Source: Ligilactobacillus pobuzihii E100301 = KCTC 13174 (GTDB lineage: Bacteria > Bacillota > Bacilli > Lactobacillales > Lactobacillaceae). Taken from it: a DNA stretch of 64,000 nt. Positions within the stretch are counted from its first letter, which is position 1. Every line of letters begins with the position of its first letter. Positions 42,836 through 51,268 of this stretch are shown one piece after another. Location of the stretch: assembly GCF_000349725.1 (NCBI RefSeq), contig NZ_KB714693.1, positions 76,433 through 140,432 on the forward strand, given 5' to 3'. The position numbers were made by a program, and so were the translations under genes. The notes under the pieces were generated by a model. It ran no database searches. It saw nothing but the letters and a program-made list of their open reading frames with translations, and had not been told where the DNA came from.

Positions 42836-43042
42836 GAGCGGGACAAAAGTCGTTTTGAAGCCGGTGTGTAACGTTGTTTACGCTAATTTTGGCCGTAGCA
42901 AAGCGCAGGACAGGAATGGTGTAAATGGCATTACATTGAGGATTCAAGCTTTTGAAACGTGTTTATGCTACAAAAATTACAAGTGATAATTTGATTATTA
43001 TTAGCAAAAGAAGAGATTGGAACATTGTTTTGTCCCAATCTC
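42836..43042 (+). repeat. Dispersed 207-bp element, copy A
   Basis: It begins GAGCGGGACAAAA and ends TTTTGTCCCAATCTC, forming terminal inverted repeats. It contains GTAACGTTGTTTACGC and GTAGCAAAGCGCAGGACAGG. Copies B (59614) and C (62623) have the same length and orientation and nearly the same sequence. It lacks any open frame of note. Confidence 0.88.
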
Positions 43043-43043
43043 G

Positions 43044-43098
43044 TTTAAGGGTCCTCGATCTTAACCCATTTAATTGGTTAGATCGAAGGCCTATTTTG
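43044..43098 (+). terminator. Terminator-like hairpin after copy A
   Basis: AAGGGTCCTCGATCTTAACC and GGTTAGATCGAAGGCC pair imperfectly, followed by a T-rich stretch. It is related to the hairpins at 34681 and 43748 and probably ends the lacC transcript. Confidence 0.65.
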
Positions 43099-43166
43099 TC
43101 GCTTAAGTGTTAAATATGTATTATGCTAAGTTTTGAATAAAACATTTTAAAAGGGAGTGCACTAAC

Positions 43167-43709
43167 TTGGATAAACAATTAGTTAGACTAAGTAAAAAAT
43201 TGTCCTTTATTTTGCGTCATGAGCCTGAACGGATCGGGATCACCTTGGACCAATTTGGAAGAGTCGATCTTAAAGAATTGATTCAAAAGTTCAACCAACA
43301 TTATCAAACCCCCATCGATACAAAAAAGATCGCTCAAATTTCCGCGCAAAGTAATAAACAACGTTTTGCGATCGAAGGAAATACTATTCGTGCACTATAC
43401 GGTCACAGTGTCCCAGTCAAACCATTGGCTAAAAAAAGCCAACCTCCAATGTTTTTATATCACGGTACTTCACATTTGGCAGCTGGTTTAATTATGCAAG
43501 ACGGTCTCAAAAAAATGGAACGCTCCTTTGTTCACCTATCGGCTGATTTTCAAAATGCCCAACAAGTTGGTCAACGTCATGACCCACACCCTGTTATTTT
43601 AAAAATCAAATCACAACAAGCAGCATCTGCAGGTATCTTATTTTATCCAACCAAAAGTGGGGTTTGGTTAACAGACTACCTGCCACCTCAATTCATCTTG
43701 CCGGAATAA
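43167..43709 (+). CDS. kptA: Probable RNA 2'-phosphotransferase (Tpt1/KptA family)
   Basis: The 180-residue protein has the KptA/Tpt1 order: an N-terminal domain starting LSKKLSFILRHEPE (R17, H18), R66 in NKQRFAI, then an ART-like domain with FLYHGTS (H99) and R119 in MERSFVHLS. These correspond to the catalytic Arg-His-Arg-Arg set. The family transfers an RNA 2'-phosphate to NAD. Its role in bacteria, which lack the yeast tRNA-splicing route, is not settled. The start is TTG with AAGGGAG upstream. It stands alone between two dispersed repeats. Confidence 0.93.
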   Translation: MDKQLVRLSKKLSFILRHEPERIGITLDQFGRVDLKELIQKFNQHYQTPIDTKKIAQISAQSNKQRFAIEGNTIRALYGHSVPVKPLAKKSQPPMFLYHGTSHLAAGLIMQDGLKKMERSFVHLSADFQNAQQVGQRHDPHPVILKIKSQQAASAGILFYPTKSGVWLTDYLPPQFILPE

Positions 43710-43718
43710 TCAAAAATG

Positions 43719-43926
43719 GAGCTGGGACATAACTAACGGTGCGATTCCAAAAGGGTCGTTGATCTATCCCATTAAATGGGTTAAATCGACGGCCCTTAAA
43801 CGTGTTCCAAAAGATTGAATCCTTACTATAACGACGATCCTTATTCTGATTCTTCGCTTTGCTACGACCCAAAATAAGGATCATCGTTACAAATCGACTT
43901 CAAAACATCTTTTGTCTCACTCTCAC
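43719..43926 (-). repeat. Dispersed element copy E, inverted orientation
   Basis: Read on the minus strand it begins with GAGTGAGAGTGAGACAAAAG, contains GTAACGATGATCC and GTAGCAAAGCGAAGAATCAG, and ends GTTATGTCCCAGCTCC. It includes the AAGGGTCGTTGATC/GATCGACGGCCCTT-type hairpin (43748-43799). It lies between the convergent kptA and phosphoesterase genes and can act as a bidirectional terminator. Confidence 0.78.
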
Positions 43927-43930
43927 TCTT

Positions 43931-45490
43931 TTATTTTATGATCTGTAAATTATGTGGTTGTTCAGCCACAATTTCTGAATGGTTTTGTAAGTATTGAATA
44001 ATCAACTTTGGCATATCATCAGCATATTCACGCACAATTTTATCTGCACCAAACATCGAATAATCTCCACCGCCAACTCCGCGATATTGATTTAATACCA
44101 CTTCTACTTCTTGTTCATCTAATAATTCGGCTTCATCAAAAAAAATAGGCCCGACTCTGTGACCCACAGGCTTTTTTAAATCAAAGGAATAATCAATTCC
44201 AGTATAGTAATCATAATTATAAAATTCTACCTTGGGTGTCCTAAATGCAAACGAAACCTTGATCGATCCATCATCTGCCAATTCAAAAAATGAAGCACAA
44301 CGTTCTAACGCCGCTCTTAAATCAGCACCAGTTACTTTTTCAACTACTAAGGTATTAGGATATACATAACTATTCATCACATTACGCACAGTTACATTCT
44401 TGCCGAAACCTCGCACACCATCGTTAAATAAGGATGTCCCTGAGATTTTTGCCCCCGTTGCATCCATTTGAACTCGATTAACTAAGTCCAAATAAGGATG
44501 TCCATACAATCGCGCAGCCATATGATCAGTGAGCCGCATATCTCCTGAGATCGTAGTAACCGGTTGATCTAGCCATGCCTGGGTGGCCTCATACCAATCT
44601 GCGGCAATTTCTTTCAGATCTGTTGGTAAGTCATATTTGTCGACTGATAGTAATTGCGCAGAACTTTGAATGAGCTGTTTATCATCATTAAGCTCTAATA
44701 CTATTTCCCCCACATCGCTCCCCCGATAGCCGGGCTGATTCACTGGGATTCCATTAACTAGTCCTGCTTCACGACGATGCTGATGCCCTGTCACTAACGC
44801 ATCGATTTCTGGAATTTCTCGTAAAATAGCTGAGCCTTCATTTTCACCAGTGTATTTTTCAGTAGGAACACCACTGTCTAGATCCGCTTCAAAACCACCA
44901 TGATAAGCCACTATCAAAACATCGACCTGGTTACGCAATTTACTGACAATTTTTTTTAAAGTTTCAAGAGCTGATGCAAAGTGCAACCCTTCAATATTTT
45001 TAGGATCTTCCCAGTGGGGGATAAACTGTGTGGTCAAACCAATGATCGCTAGTTTAACACCCTTTTTTTCAATAATTCGATACGAGGCATCAATGATCCT
45101 TTTTGCATTTGGCCCACTAATGTTTGCACCTAGGATAGAATAAGTCCTTTTTTTGAAAACATCACTCAAATAGTTTAAACCATAATTAAATTCATGGTTA
45201 CCTAAAACGGCTGCATCTGGTGTAAGACTATTGATCATAGAGACGATTTTTTGCGAATAATTAGTCTGGTCTTTAGTATTATAGGCATACGCGTCCATCG
45301 GTGAGCCCTCGATAATATCACCATTTTCAATATATAAAACAATTTCGTCTGCGCTTGCTTGTCTTCTTTTTTGTTTAATCAAACTTGCAGCCTTAAAGAA
45401 ACCTAGTTCATGTTGATCATCAACTGTACTAAAATCTGTCGGATAAAAATAACCATGAACATCACTTGTAGACAAAATTCTAATTTTCAT
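43931..45490 (-). CDS. 5'-nucleotidase/2',3'-cyclic phosphodiesterase-type metallophosphoesterase
   Basis: The 519-residue protein has the calcineurin-like metal motifs of the UshA/5'-nucleotidase family: ILSTSDVHGYF (D10, H12), NGDIIEG, LGNHEFNYG and VTGHQHRREAG. A C-terminal 5'-nucleotidase domain carries FNDGVRG and YRGVGGGDYSMF. There is no signal peptide or cell-wall anchor, so it acts in the cytoplasm. Its ATG abuts the stop codon of the transporter gene upstream, which makes it the last gene of a phnD-phnC-phnE-phnE operon. It may release phosphate from the imported compound. Confidence 0.88.
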   Translation of the reverse strand: MKIRILSTSDVHGYFYPTDFSTVDDQHELGFFKAASLIKQKRRQASADEIVLYIENGDIIEGSPMDAYAYNTKDQTNYSQKIVSMINSLTPDAAVLGNHEFNYGLNYLSDVFKKRTYSILGANISGPNAKRIIDASYRIIEKKGVKLAIIGLTTQFIPHWEDPKNIEGLHFASALETLKKIVSKLRNQVDVLIVAYHGGFEADLDSGVPTEKYTGENEGSAILREIPEIDALVTGHQHRREAGLVNGIPVNQPGYRGSDVGEIVLELNDDKQLIQSSAQLLSVDKYDLPTDLKEIAADWYEATQAWLDQPVTTISGDMRLTDHMAARLYGHPYLDLVNRVQMDATGAKISGTSLFNDGVRGFGKNVTVRNVMNSYVYPNTLVVEKVTGADLRAALERCASFFELADDGSIKVSFAFRTPKVEFYNYDYYTGIDYSFDLKKPVGHRVGPIFFDEAELLDEQEVEVVLNQYRGVGGGDYSMFGADKIVREYADDMPKLIIQYLQNHSEIVAEQPHNLQIIK

Positions 45491-46294
45491 TTAAACTAAC
45501 TTCTTTCTGATCGAGCCTGAGATCAAATCGATCAGCGTTACCATCACAATGATCCCCAACAAAATAATCCCGACACGTGACCAATTTCTAGTTTGGATCG
45601 CAAACAATAGGGGCGTCCCGATCCCACCAGCACCAACCATACCTAAGATAGAAGCAGAACGTACTGCAATTTCAAAACGGTAAAGTGTATACGATAAAAA
45701 CTCAGGCATGATCGTTGGCATAGTTGCTAACAACCACATATCCGCCTTACTACCACCAGCAGATTGAATTGCTTCTTCAGAACCACGATCCATGTTTTCG
45801 ATCGCTTCACCAAATAATTTACCTAGCATTCCGATCGAATGGATAGAAACAGCTAACACACCGGCAAATGAACCAGGACCTACGGCTTTGATAAACATGA
45901 TCGCCAAAACTAGTTCGGGAAATGTCCGAATGAACACTAAGACAAATTTGCCACTAGTCGAACGTGGGTGAAACTTTCCTTCTTTAGGCGCACGCGCTGC
46001 AAAAAAAGCAAATGGAACACTTAAAATAGCAGACACAAACGTTCCTAAAAAGGCAATTGCTAGTGTTTGAATGATCAAACTGAACAGATCTTCGCCACTA
46101 CCGTCATAAAAATAACTCCACTCTGGATGGAACAAACCATTTATGATCGATTTAGAAACCTCACCAGCTGATTCTTGTAGGCCACTAAATTGTAAGCCTG
46201 TCAACGACCATATATAAAGAAAAACTACTATTATTCCCCAAAATATCCAGCCATAACGAGCCGTAAAATTCTGTTTTTTGCTGATTTCTGTCAT
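45491..46294 (-). CDS. phnE: Phosphonate-type ABC transporter permease 2
   Basis: The 267-residue membrane protein has about six hydrophobic segments and the PhnE inner-membrane EAA-like loop (SIGMLGKLFGEAIENMDRGSEEAIQSAGG). It overlaps the stop codon of the first permease by four bases (ATGA), indicating translational coupling. The two permeases are homologous and probably form a heterodimer with PhnC. Confidence 0.92.
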   Translation of the reverse strand: MTEISKKQNFTARYGWIFWGIIVVFLYIWSLTGLQFSGLQESAGEVSKSIINGLFHPEWSYFYDGSGEDLFSLIIQTLAIAFLGTFVSAILSVPFAFFAARAPKEGKFHPRSTSGKFVLVFIRTFPELVLAIMFIKAVGPGSFAGVLAVSIHSIGMLGKLFGEAIENMDRGSEEAIQSAGGSKADMWLLATMPTIMPEFLSYTLYRFEIAVRSASILGMVGAGGIGTPLLFAIQTRNWSRVGIILLGIIVMVTLIDLISGSIRKKLV

Positions 46295-47085
46295 TGCAAT
46301 CTCTCCCTTAATTTGTTACTAACTGCATCGATCACGATCACAACTAGTAAGATCGCGATCACGATCACAGCTGTCTGGTCATATCTAAACGAAGACAAGG
46401 AGCGTTGCAAGTACACACCAATACCACCCGCACCTAAATAACCCAGCACTGTTGAAGCACGTACGTTGATTTCAAATGTATATAGAAAATAGCTCACAAA
46501 ACTATTCAGAACTTGTGGGATCACGGCAAACACAACGACTTGCACATTATTAGCCCCTGCCGCTCTTAAGGCCTCAAGTGGTCCATCATCGATCGTTTCG
46601 ATCGTTTCATAAAACAATTTAGAGATCATTCCAAATGAAAACACAGCTAAAGTCCAAACCCCCGCAGTCGACCCAATACCTACAACTGCTACAAATAAAG
46701 CTGCTAACAACAAATCCGGTAAAGTTCTAACCAAGTTTAAAATAAAACGAATTATCCCACGTACTATTGGGTTTTTAACCAAATTCCGGGCTGCCAAAAC
46801 TGAAAAAGGAATAGCGATCAGTGTCCCGATGGTAGTTCCGATCAAAGCCATTTGAATCGTTTCAATGATCGGTTGAATCACAATGTTGGTGTAATCCCAC
46901 GCAGGATGTGCCATGCGACTCAATAGATCGAAAAACTGGTCTAAGTTTGTAAAAAAATCACCCCAATTAACTCCTGTCATAACAGCAGATCCCCATAGTA
47001 AAAAGAAAAATAGAATTGTTCCGCCAATTCCTCTAACGTGATATTTTTGTGCAAAAGAGCGTTTAGGAAGTAAATCTTTATCCAT
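46291..47085 (-). CDS. phnE: Phosphonate-type ABC transporter permease 1
   Basis: The 264-residue permease carries the matching loop [27 protein letters not shown] (given here in part: [14 protein letters not shown]) and multiple membrane segments. It overlaps the end of phnC by eight bases. The family moves phosphonates, phosphite or phosphate esters; the substrate here is not defined by sequence. Confidence 0.92.
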   Translation of the reverse strand: MDKDLLPKRSFAQKYHVRGIGGTILFFFLLWGSAVMTGVNWGDFFTNLDQFFDLLSRMAHPAWDYTNIVIQPIIETIQMALIGTTIGTLIAIPFSVLAARNLVKNPIVRGIIRFILNLVRTLPDLLLAALFVAVVGIGSTAGVWTLAVFSFGMISKLFYETIETIDDGPLEALRAAGANNVQVVVFAVIPQVLNSFVSYFLYTFEINVRASTVLGYLGAGGIGVYLQRSLSSFRYDQTAVIVIAILLVVIVIDAVSNKLRERLQ

Positions 47086-47863
47086 TTAGCGCACCCTCCT
47101 TTACAGCCTCATTTTCACTATAAATACCCTCAAAATCATCCTGAGAAACTTCAGCGATCGGTTTATCATAAACTAACTGTCCTGCACGCAGACCAACTAT
47201 CCGATCCGCATACTTCATCGCTAATGGTACAGAATGTAGATTAGCTAGCACAGTGATACCTAAATCTTTATTCAAACTCAACAAGTCGTCCATTACTGCT
47301 GTAGCTGTTAGTGGATCAAGTGAGGCGATCGGTTCGTCGGCTAACATAATTTTTGGATCTTGCATCAAAGCGCGCGCGATAGCTACACGTTGTTGTTGTC
47401 CGCCTGAAAGTTCATCAACTCTGGTATATAATTTTTCTGTCATATTCACACGATTTAAAGAATCAAGTGCACGTTTTTTATCTTCAGATGAAAATAAGTC
47501 TAAAGAACTTTTCCAAGTCGGATAATACCCTACTCTGCCAGATAAAACATTTCTTCTAACACTAGAACGATTCACCAAATTAAAGTCCTGGAAGATCATC
47601 CCAATACTTCGTCTCAAATTGCGAAGTTCTTTTCCTTTATATCCAACGATCGATTGACCATCGACTTTTAGATCACCGCCAGTAACATCATGCATGCGGT
47701 TGATCGCACGTAATAAGGTACTTTTCCCGGCGCCAGATAAACCAACTACGGCAACAAATTCACCCTCATAAATTTTCAAATCAATATCTTTTAATCCGAC
47801 CGTTCCATTTGGGTACACCTTTTGTACGTTATCAAATTCGATCATAACCGGTCTATCGTTCAT
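47078..47863 (-). CDS. phnC: Phosphonate-type ABC transporter ATPase
   Basis: The 261-residue ATPase has Walker [10 protein letters not shown] (41-49), signature LSGGQQQR (152-159) and Walker B IMLADEP (172-178). The ATG at 47863 has AAGGGTGG seven bases upstream; earlier in-frame starts lack one. It is separated from phnD by 179 bases that contain a hairpin. Confidence 0.93.
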   Translation of the reverse strand: MNDRPVMIEFDNVQKVYPNGTVGLKDIDLKIYEGEFVAVVGLSGAGKSTLLRAINRMHDVTGGDLKVDGQSIVGYKGKELRNLRRSIGMIFQDFNLVNRSSVRRNVLSGRVGYYPTWKSSLDLFSSEDKKRALDSLNRVNMTEKLYTRVDELSGGQQQRVAIARALMQDPKIMLADEPIASLDPLTATAVMDDLLSLNKDLGITVLANLHSVPLAMKYADRIVGLRAGQLVYDKPIAEVSQDDFEGIYSENEAVKEGALNG

Positions 47864-47901
47864 TTTAAATCCACCCTTCATGCCGTTAGATATAACTAAG
47901 A

Positions 47902-47928
47902 GCAGAAACAAAAAATAGCTGTTTCTGC
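47902..47928 (-). other. Hairpin between phnD and phnC
   Basis: GCAGAAACA (47902-47910) and TGTTTCTGC (47920-47928) form a perfect nine-base stem. No T run follows, so it more likely stabilises the upstream phnD message than terminates it; binding-protein genes are often over-expressed this way. Confidence 0.45.
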
Positions 47929-48042
47929 CCCTTCTTTTAAAATTTTAAATTCACTGCTTAAAAACATCCGCTTATATCATAAAATAAAACTACTTTCTTA
48001 GACGAGTTAGAATTTACCATCTGTACGGTTTTCTACTCTTTT

Positions 48043-48978
48043 TTATTTGTCTAATTTTTCTGCTGTTTTGCCATATTCGCGAATAACATCAAAGTTACTG
48101 TCTTTCGAATCGGTGTAACCTTCGTGCGAATAGACACTAGAAATAATTTCATGGCCTTTCTTTGTTTTAGCAACGTCCTTGAAAGCCTTAGAGATTTTTT
48201 TTTGCCATTTTCCATTCATATCTCCACGGACCGTGATCGTATCATTTGGGATCTTCTTTGTTTCATAAATTGGTACGACCTTGTCATAAACATCAGGCGC
48301 ATCTTTTTTAACCAGACCACGAGCACTCTGGAAAACAAACGCAGCATCAGTATTTTTGTTATAAACAGACAGAACTCCTTGGTCATGTCCTTTAACTTGT
48401 GCTGTTTTAATACCATTTTTATTGATATTTACCCCATGTTTGTACATTTCAACTGCTGGGAAGATCCAACCAGCTGTTGATGTTGTATCTTGAACAGCAA
48501 TTTTCTTACCCTTTAAATCATCAAGATCCTTAATCCCACTGTCCTTGCGAACTAAAATCTGTGAACGATAATAATCAACATTCTTATCGCCTTCATGTTC
48601 ATCTTCACCAACAACTTGTTTACGTTCAGCCTGCAAAATAGCCTTAGCATTATTTTGCTTATGAGCTAAAACATAAGCATCGGGTGGTAAAAAGCCCACA
48701 TCAACTTTTTTGGATCCCATAGCTTCCACGATCGTGTTGTAGTCAGTTGATACACTAACCTTCACTGGAATACCTAATTCTTTTTTCAATAATTTTTCCA
48801 ATGGTTTGGCTTTAGCCTCGATCGTAGTTGCATTAGATGATGGTACAAACTGTACAGTCAATTCCTTGGGTGTGTATGTATCTGAATCTTTAGAGCCCTT
48901 AGAATTACCACATGCTGCTAAACTAACCGCGCATAAAAGACAAGAAGCAACAATTGCAGCTTTCTTAAAAAACTTCAT
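48043..48978 (-). CDS. phnD: Phosphonate-type ABC transporter substrate-binding lipoprotein
   Basis: The 311-residue protein begins with a lipoprotein signal peptide ending LAAC (C23), so it is anchored to the outer face of the membrane. The rest is a PhnD-type binding fold (VQFVPSSNATTIEAKAKPLE; GFLPPDAYVLA; STAGWIFPAVEMY). It is the first gene of the phn operon. Phosphonate, phosphite or a nucleotide-like phosphate ester are possible ligands; no C-P lyase or phosphonatase gene accompanies it here. Confidence 0.92.
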   Translation of the reverse strand: MKFFKKAAIVASCLLCAVSLAACGNSKGSKDSDTYTPKELTVQFVPSSNATTIEAKAKPLEKLLKKELGIPVKVSVSTDYNTIVEAMGSKKVDVGFLPPDAYVLAHKQNNAKAILQAERKQVVGEDEHEGDKNVDYYRSQILVRKDSGIKDLDDLKGKKIAVQDTTSTAGWIFPAVEMYKHGVNINKNGIKTAQVKGHDQGVLSVYNKNTDAAFVFQSARGLVKKDAPDVYDKVVPIYETKKIPNDTITVRGDMNGKWQKKISKAFKDVAKTKKGHEIISSVYSHEGYTDSKDSNFDVIREYGKTAEKLDK

Positions 48979-49009
48979 TCAAATTTCCTCCACTTCAATT
49001 TGTTTGCTG

Positions 49010-49061
49010 TGAACTTTTCTGTTCAAAGAATATTATAAACAAAAAGCGCTGTGCTACGCAA
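49010..49061 (-). promoter_or_regulatory. Probable phnD promoter with short inverted repeat
   Basis: On the minus strand TTGCGT (49061-49056) and TATAAT (49037-49032) are 18 bases apart. TGAAC/GTTCA (49010-49014 and 49021-49025) lies just downstream and could be an operator. Confidence 0.45.
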
Positions 49062-49211
49062 GATAAAAAACGAATATTTTTTATTGTATAGTTTAAATAG
49101 TTCTATTTTTATAAAATAAAAATGTATGAAAACGATATACATTTGTATTAATTACTATATAAGTGAACTATTTTTCATTTGGCAAAATGATGTTTTGCCA
49201 AATAATACAAT

Positions 49212-49241
49212 AAAAAAAGGACCTCCCTGGGGGAAATCCTT
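49212..49241 (-). terminator. Intrinsic terminator of dnaB
   Basis: On the minus strand AAGGATTTCCCCC pairs with GGGAGGTCCTT and is followed by a run of T residues. Confidence 0.8.
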
Positions 49242-49250
49242 GTATATTTG

Positions 49251-50630
49251 TTACTGTTCTGGTTGATAAGCTATATTTGAGAATTTATTATACGATTTAA
49301 TAAATAACAGTTTTACTGTTCCACGTGCACCAGCACGGTTCTTTTCAATAATCAGCTCAACTTCACCAACATCTTGATTTTCTTCGTCTTGCTCATCATT
49401 GTCATCATCGTCATCTTCACGTTCGTAATAATCATCACGGTATAAAAATGCAACAATATCGGCATCCTGTTCGATAGAACCAGATTCACGTATATCAGAC
49501 AAAACAGGTCGTTTGTCTTGCCTTTGCTCAACTCCACGTGATAACTGTGACAAAGCAATGATCGGAACTGATAATTCTTTCGCTAATTTTTTTAGCTGCC
49601 TGGAAATTTCAGATACTTCTTGTTGACGACTTTCTTTATTAGAACCTTCAATTAACTGTAAATAGTCAACAACGATCAAATCTAAGCCATTCTTTTCTTT
49701 AGCTAGACGCCGACATTTTGCTCGGATCTCGCTCATTTTGATACCAGGAGTATCATCAATATAAATATTGGTCTTCGATAATGCCCCCATCGCCACGATC
49801 AAATTTTGCCATTCGTCATCGTCAAGTTGCCCGTTTCTTAAATGATTGGCGTTGATCGAACCCTCTGCACATAACATCCGGTTAACTAAAGATTCCGCAC
49901 TCATTTCCAAAGAAAAAATAGCTACGTTAGAATCGGTTGCTGTTCCCACATTTTGGGCAATATTTAATGCGAAGGCTGTTTTACCAACGGCTGGACGCGC
50001 AGCCAAGATAATTAAATTATCAGGTTGTAACCCCGCAGTCATCAAATCAAAGTCACGATAACCAGTTGGTAAACCAGTAATATCTTCATGCTCCTGCGAT
50101 AGCTTATCAACTTCTTCCAAAGCATTTTTTAAAACTTGATCGATCGGCTTAAAGCCACTTCGATTTCGTCGCTCCGAAACATCCATGATCTGTCGTTCAG
50201 CATCGTCTAATAAAGCTGGTACATCGTCATCTTGGTTTTGAGCAGAACTCATAATGTTAGTAGCAGCTGAGATCAATCTCCGCAACATCGCTTTTTGTTC
50301 CACGATTTGTGCATAATAAGAGGCATTTGCTGCCGTTGGAACTGCCTGAGCTAATTCGGCAATATAAGCCACTCCGCCGACATCATCAAGTTGATTATCC
50401 TGCTCCAGACGATCTTTGACAGTCACAACATCGATTCCTTCCCCGGCATCATTTAGTTCGATCATGGCTTGAAACATAATTTGATGTGCACGGCGATAAA
50501 AATCATCGGGTTCAACATATTCCATAGCATCAGCTAATGCATCAGTACTCAAAAAAACTGATCCAAGGACTGCTTGTTCGGCCTCAATATTTTGTGGCGG
50601 TAAATTATCCGTTAAAACGTCATTATTCAT
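49251..50630 (-). CDS. dnaB: Replicative DNA helicase DnaB
   Basis: The 459-residue protein has the DnaB N-terminal domain (PPQNIEAEQAVLGS) and a RecA-like C-terminal domain with Walker A ARPAVGKTAF and DYLQLIEG. An acidic insertion (EREDDDDDNDEQDEENQD) near residue 410 is longer than usual but lies in a variable loop. It unwinds the parental duplex at the fork. It follows rplI, as in many Firmicutes, with a hairpin between them. Confidence 0.97.
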   Translation of the reverse strand: MNNDVLTDNLPPQNIEAEQAVLGSVFLSTDALADAMEYVEPDDFYRRAHQIMFQAMIELNDAGEGIDVVTVKDRLEQDNQLDDVGGVAYIAELAQAVPTAANASYYAQIVEQKAMLRRLISAATNIMSSAQNQDDDVPALLDDAERQIMDVSERRNRSGFKPIDQVLKNALEEVDKLSQEHEDITGLPTGYRDFDLMTAGLQPDNLIILAARPAVGKTAFALNIAQNVGTATDSNVAIFSLEMSAESLVNRMLCAEGSINANHLRNGQLDDDEWQNLIVAMGALSKTNIYIDDTPGIKMSEIRAKCRRLAKEKNGLDLIVVDYLQLIEGSNKESRQQEVSEISRQLKKLAKELSVPIIALSQLSRGVEQRQDKRPVLSDIRESGSIEQDADIVAFLYRDDYYEREDDDDDNDEQDEENQDVGEVELIIEKNRAGARGTVKLLFIKSYNKFSNIAYQPEQ

Positions 50631-50707
50631 GACTGCGATCCTTTCTAATCTTAAATTCTTACTTTCAAATCATTATAGTCGTTTTTTCACTAAATTCCAG
50701 TAAAAGA

Positions 50708-50741
50708 AAGGGCCTAAGAATCACCACTCTTAGGTCCCTTT
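50708..50741 (-). terminator. Hairpin/terminator between rplI and dnaB
   Basis: On the minus strand AAAGGGACCTAAGA pairs with TCTTAGGCCCTTT and is followed by a T-rich tail, so it may partly separate rplI from dnaB expression. Confidence 0.7.
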
Positions 50742-50775
50742 AAACAACATATGGCAAAGTGCCTTTTATAATTTA

Positions 50776-51225
50776 TTATTGTTCGGAAATATGAACCCGG
50801 ATCTTAGAGGGAACGTCATTGTGCAACTTAACTGGCACATTAACATACCCCATCGAACGAATTGGTTCTTTTAAATCCATCTTACGTTTATCGATTTTAA
50901 GGCCATATTGTTTTTCCATACCCTGTGCGATTTGCTTTGAAGTGATCGAACCAAACAAACGGCCATCTTTACCAGCTTTAGCCTTCAATTCAACCACATA
51001 TTTGCCAGATTCTAATTTTTCTTTTAAATCTTTAGCTTCAGCCAAAATCTCGGCTTCTTTTTTAGCTTCGGCATGTTGCTGGCCCCTTAGTTTACTCATG
51101 GCGGCAGCACTTGCACGTTTTGCTTTATCGTTTTTGATCAAGAAGTTAGCATATCCATCAGGAATTTCTTTAACTTCCCCTCTTTGTCCTTTATTACGAA
51201 CATCTTGCGTAAAAATTACTTTCAT
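50776..51225 (-). CDS. rplI: 50S ribosomal protein L9
   Basis: The 149-residue protein starts MKVIFTQDVRNKGQRGEVKE and has the family's GYANFLIKNDKA, a long central helix and a C-terminal domain with LFGSITSKQIA. GAGGAGGT precedes the ATG at 51225; an in-frame TTG one codon earlier is not needed. It lies 43 bases after gdpP. Confidence 0.97.
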   Translation of the reverse strand: MKVIFTQDVRNKGQRGEVKEIPDGYANFLIKNDKAKRASAAAMSKLRGQQHAEAKKEAEILAEAKDLKEKLESGKYVVELKAKAGKDGRLFGSITSKQIAQGMEKQYGLKIDKRKMDLKEPIRSMGYVNVPVKLHNDVPSKIRVHISEQ

Positions 51226-51268
51226 CAAAATACCTCCTCAAATTTTCAAACAGAGTGGAGTAAACTGA

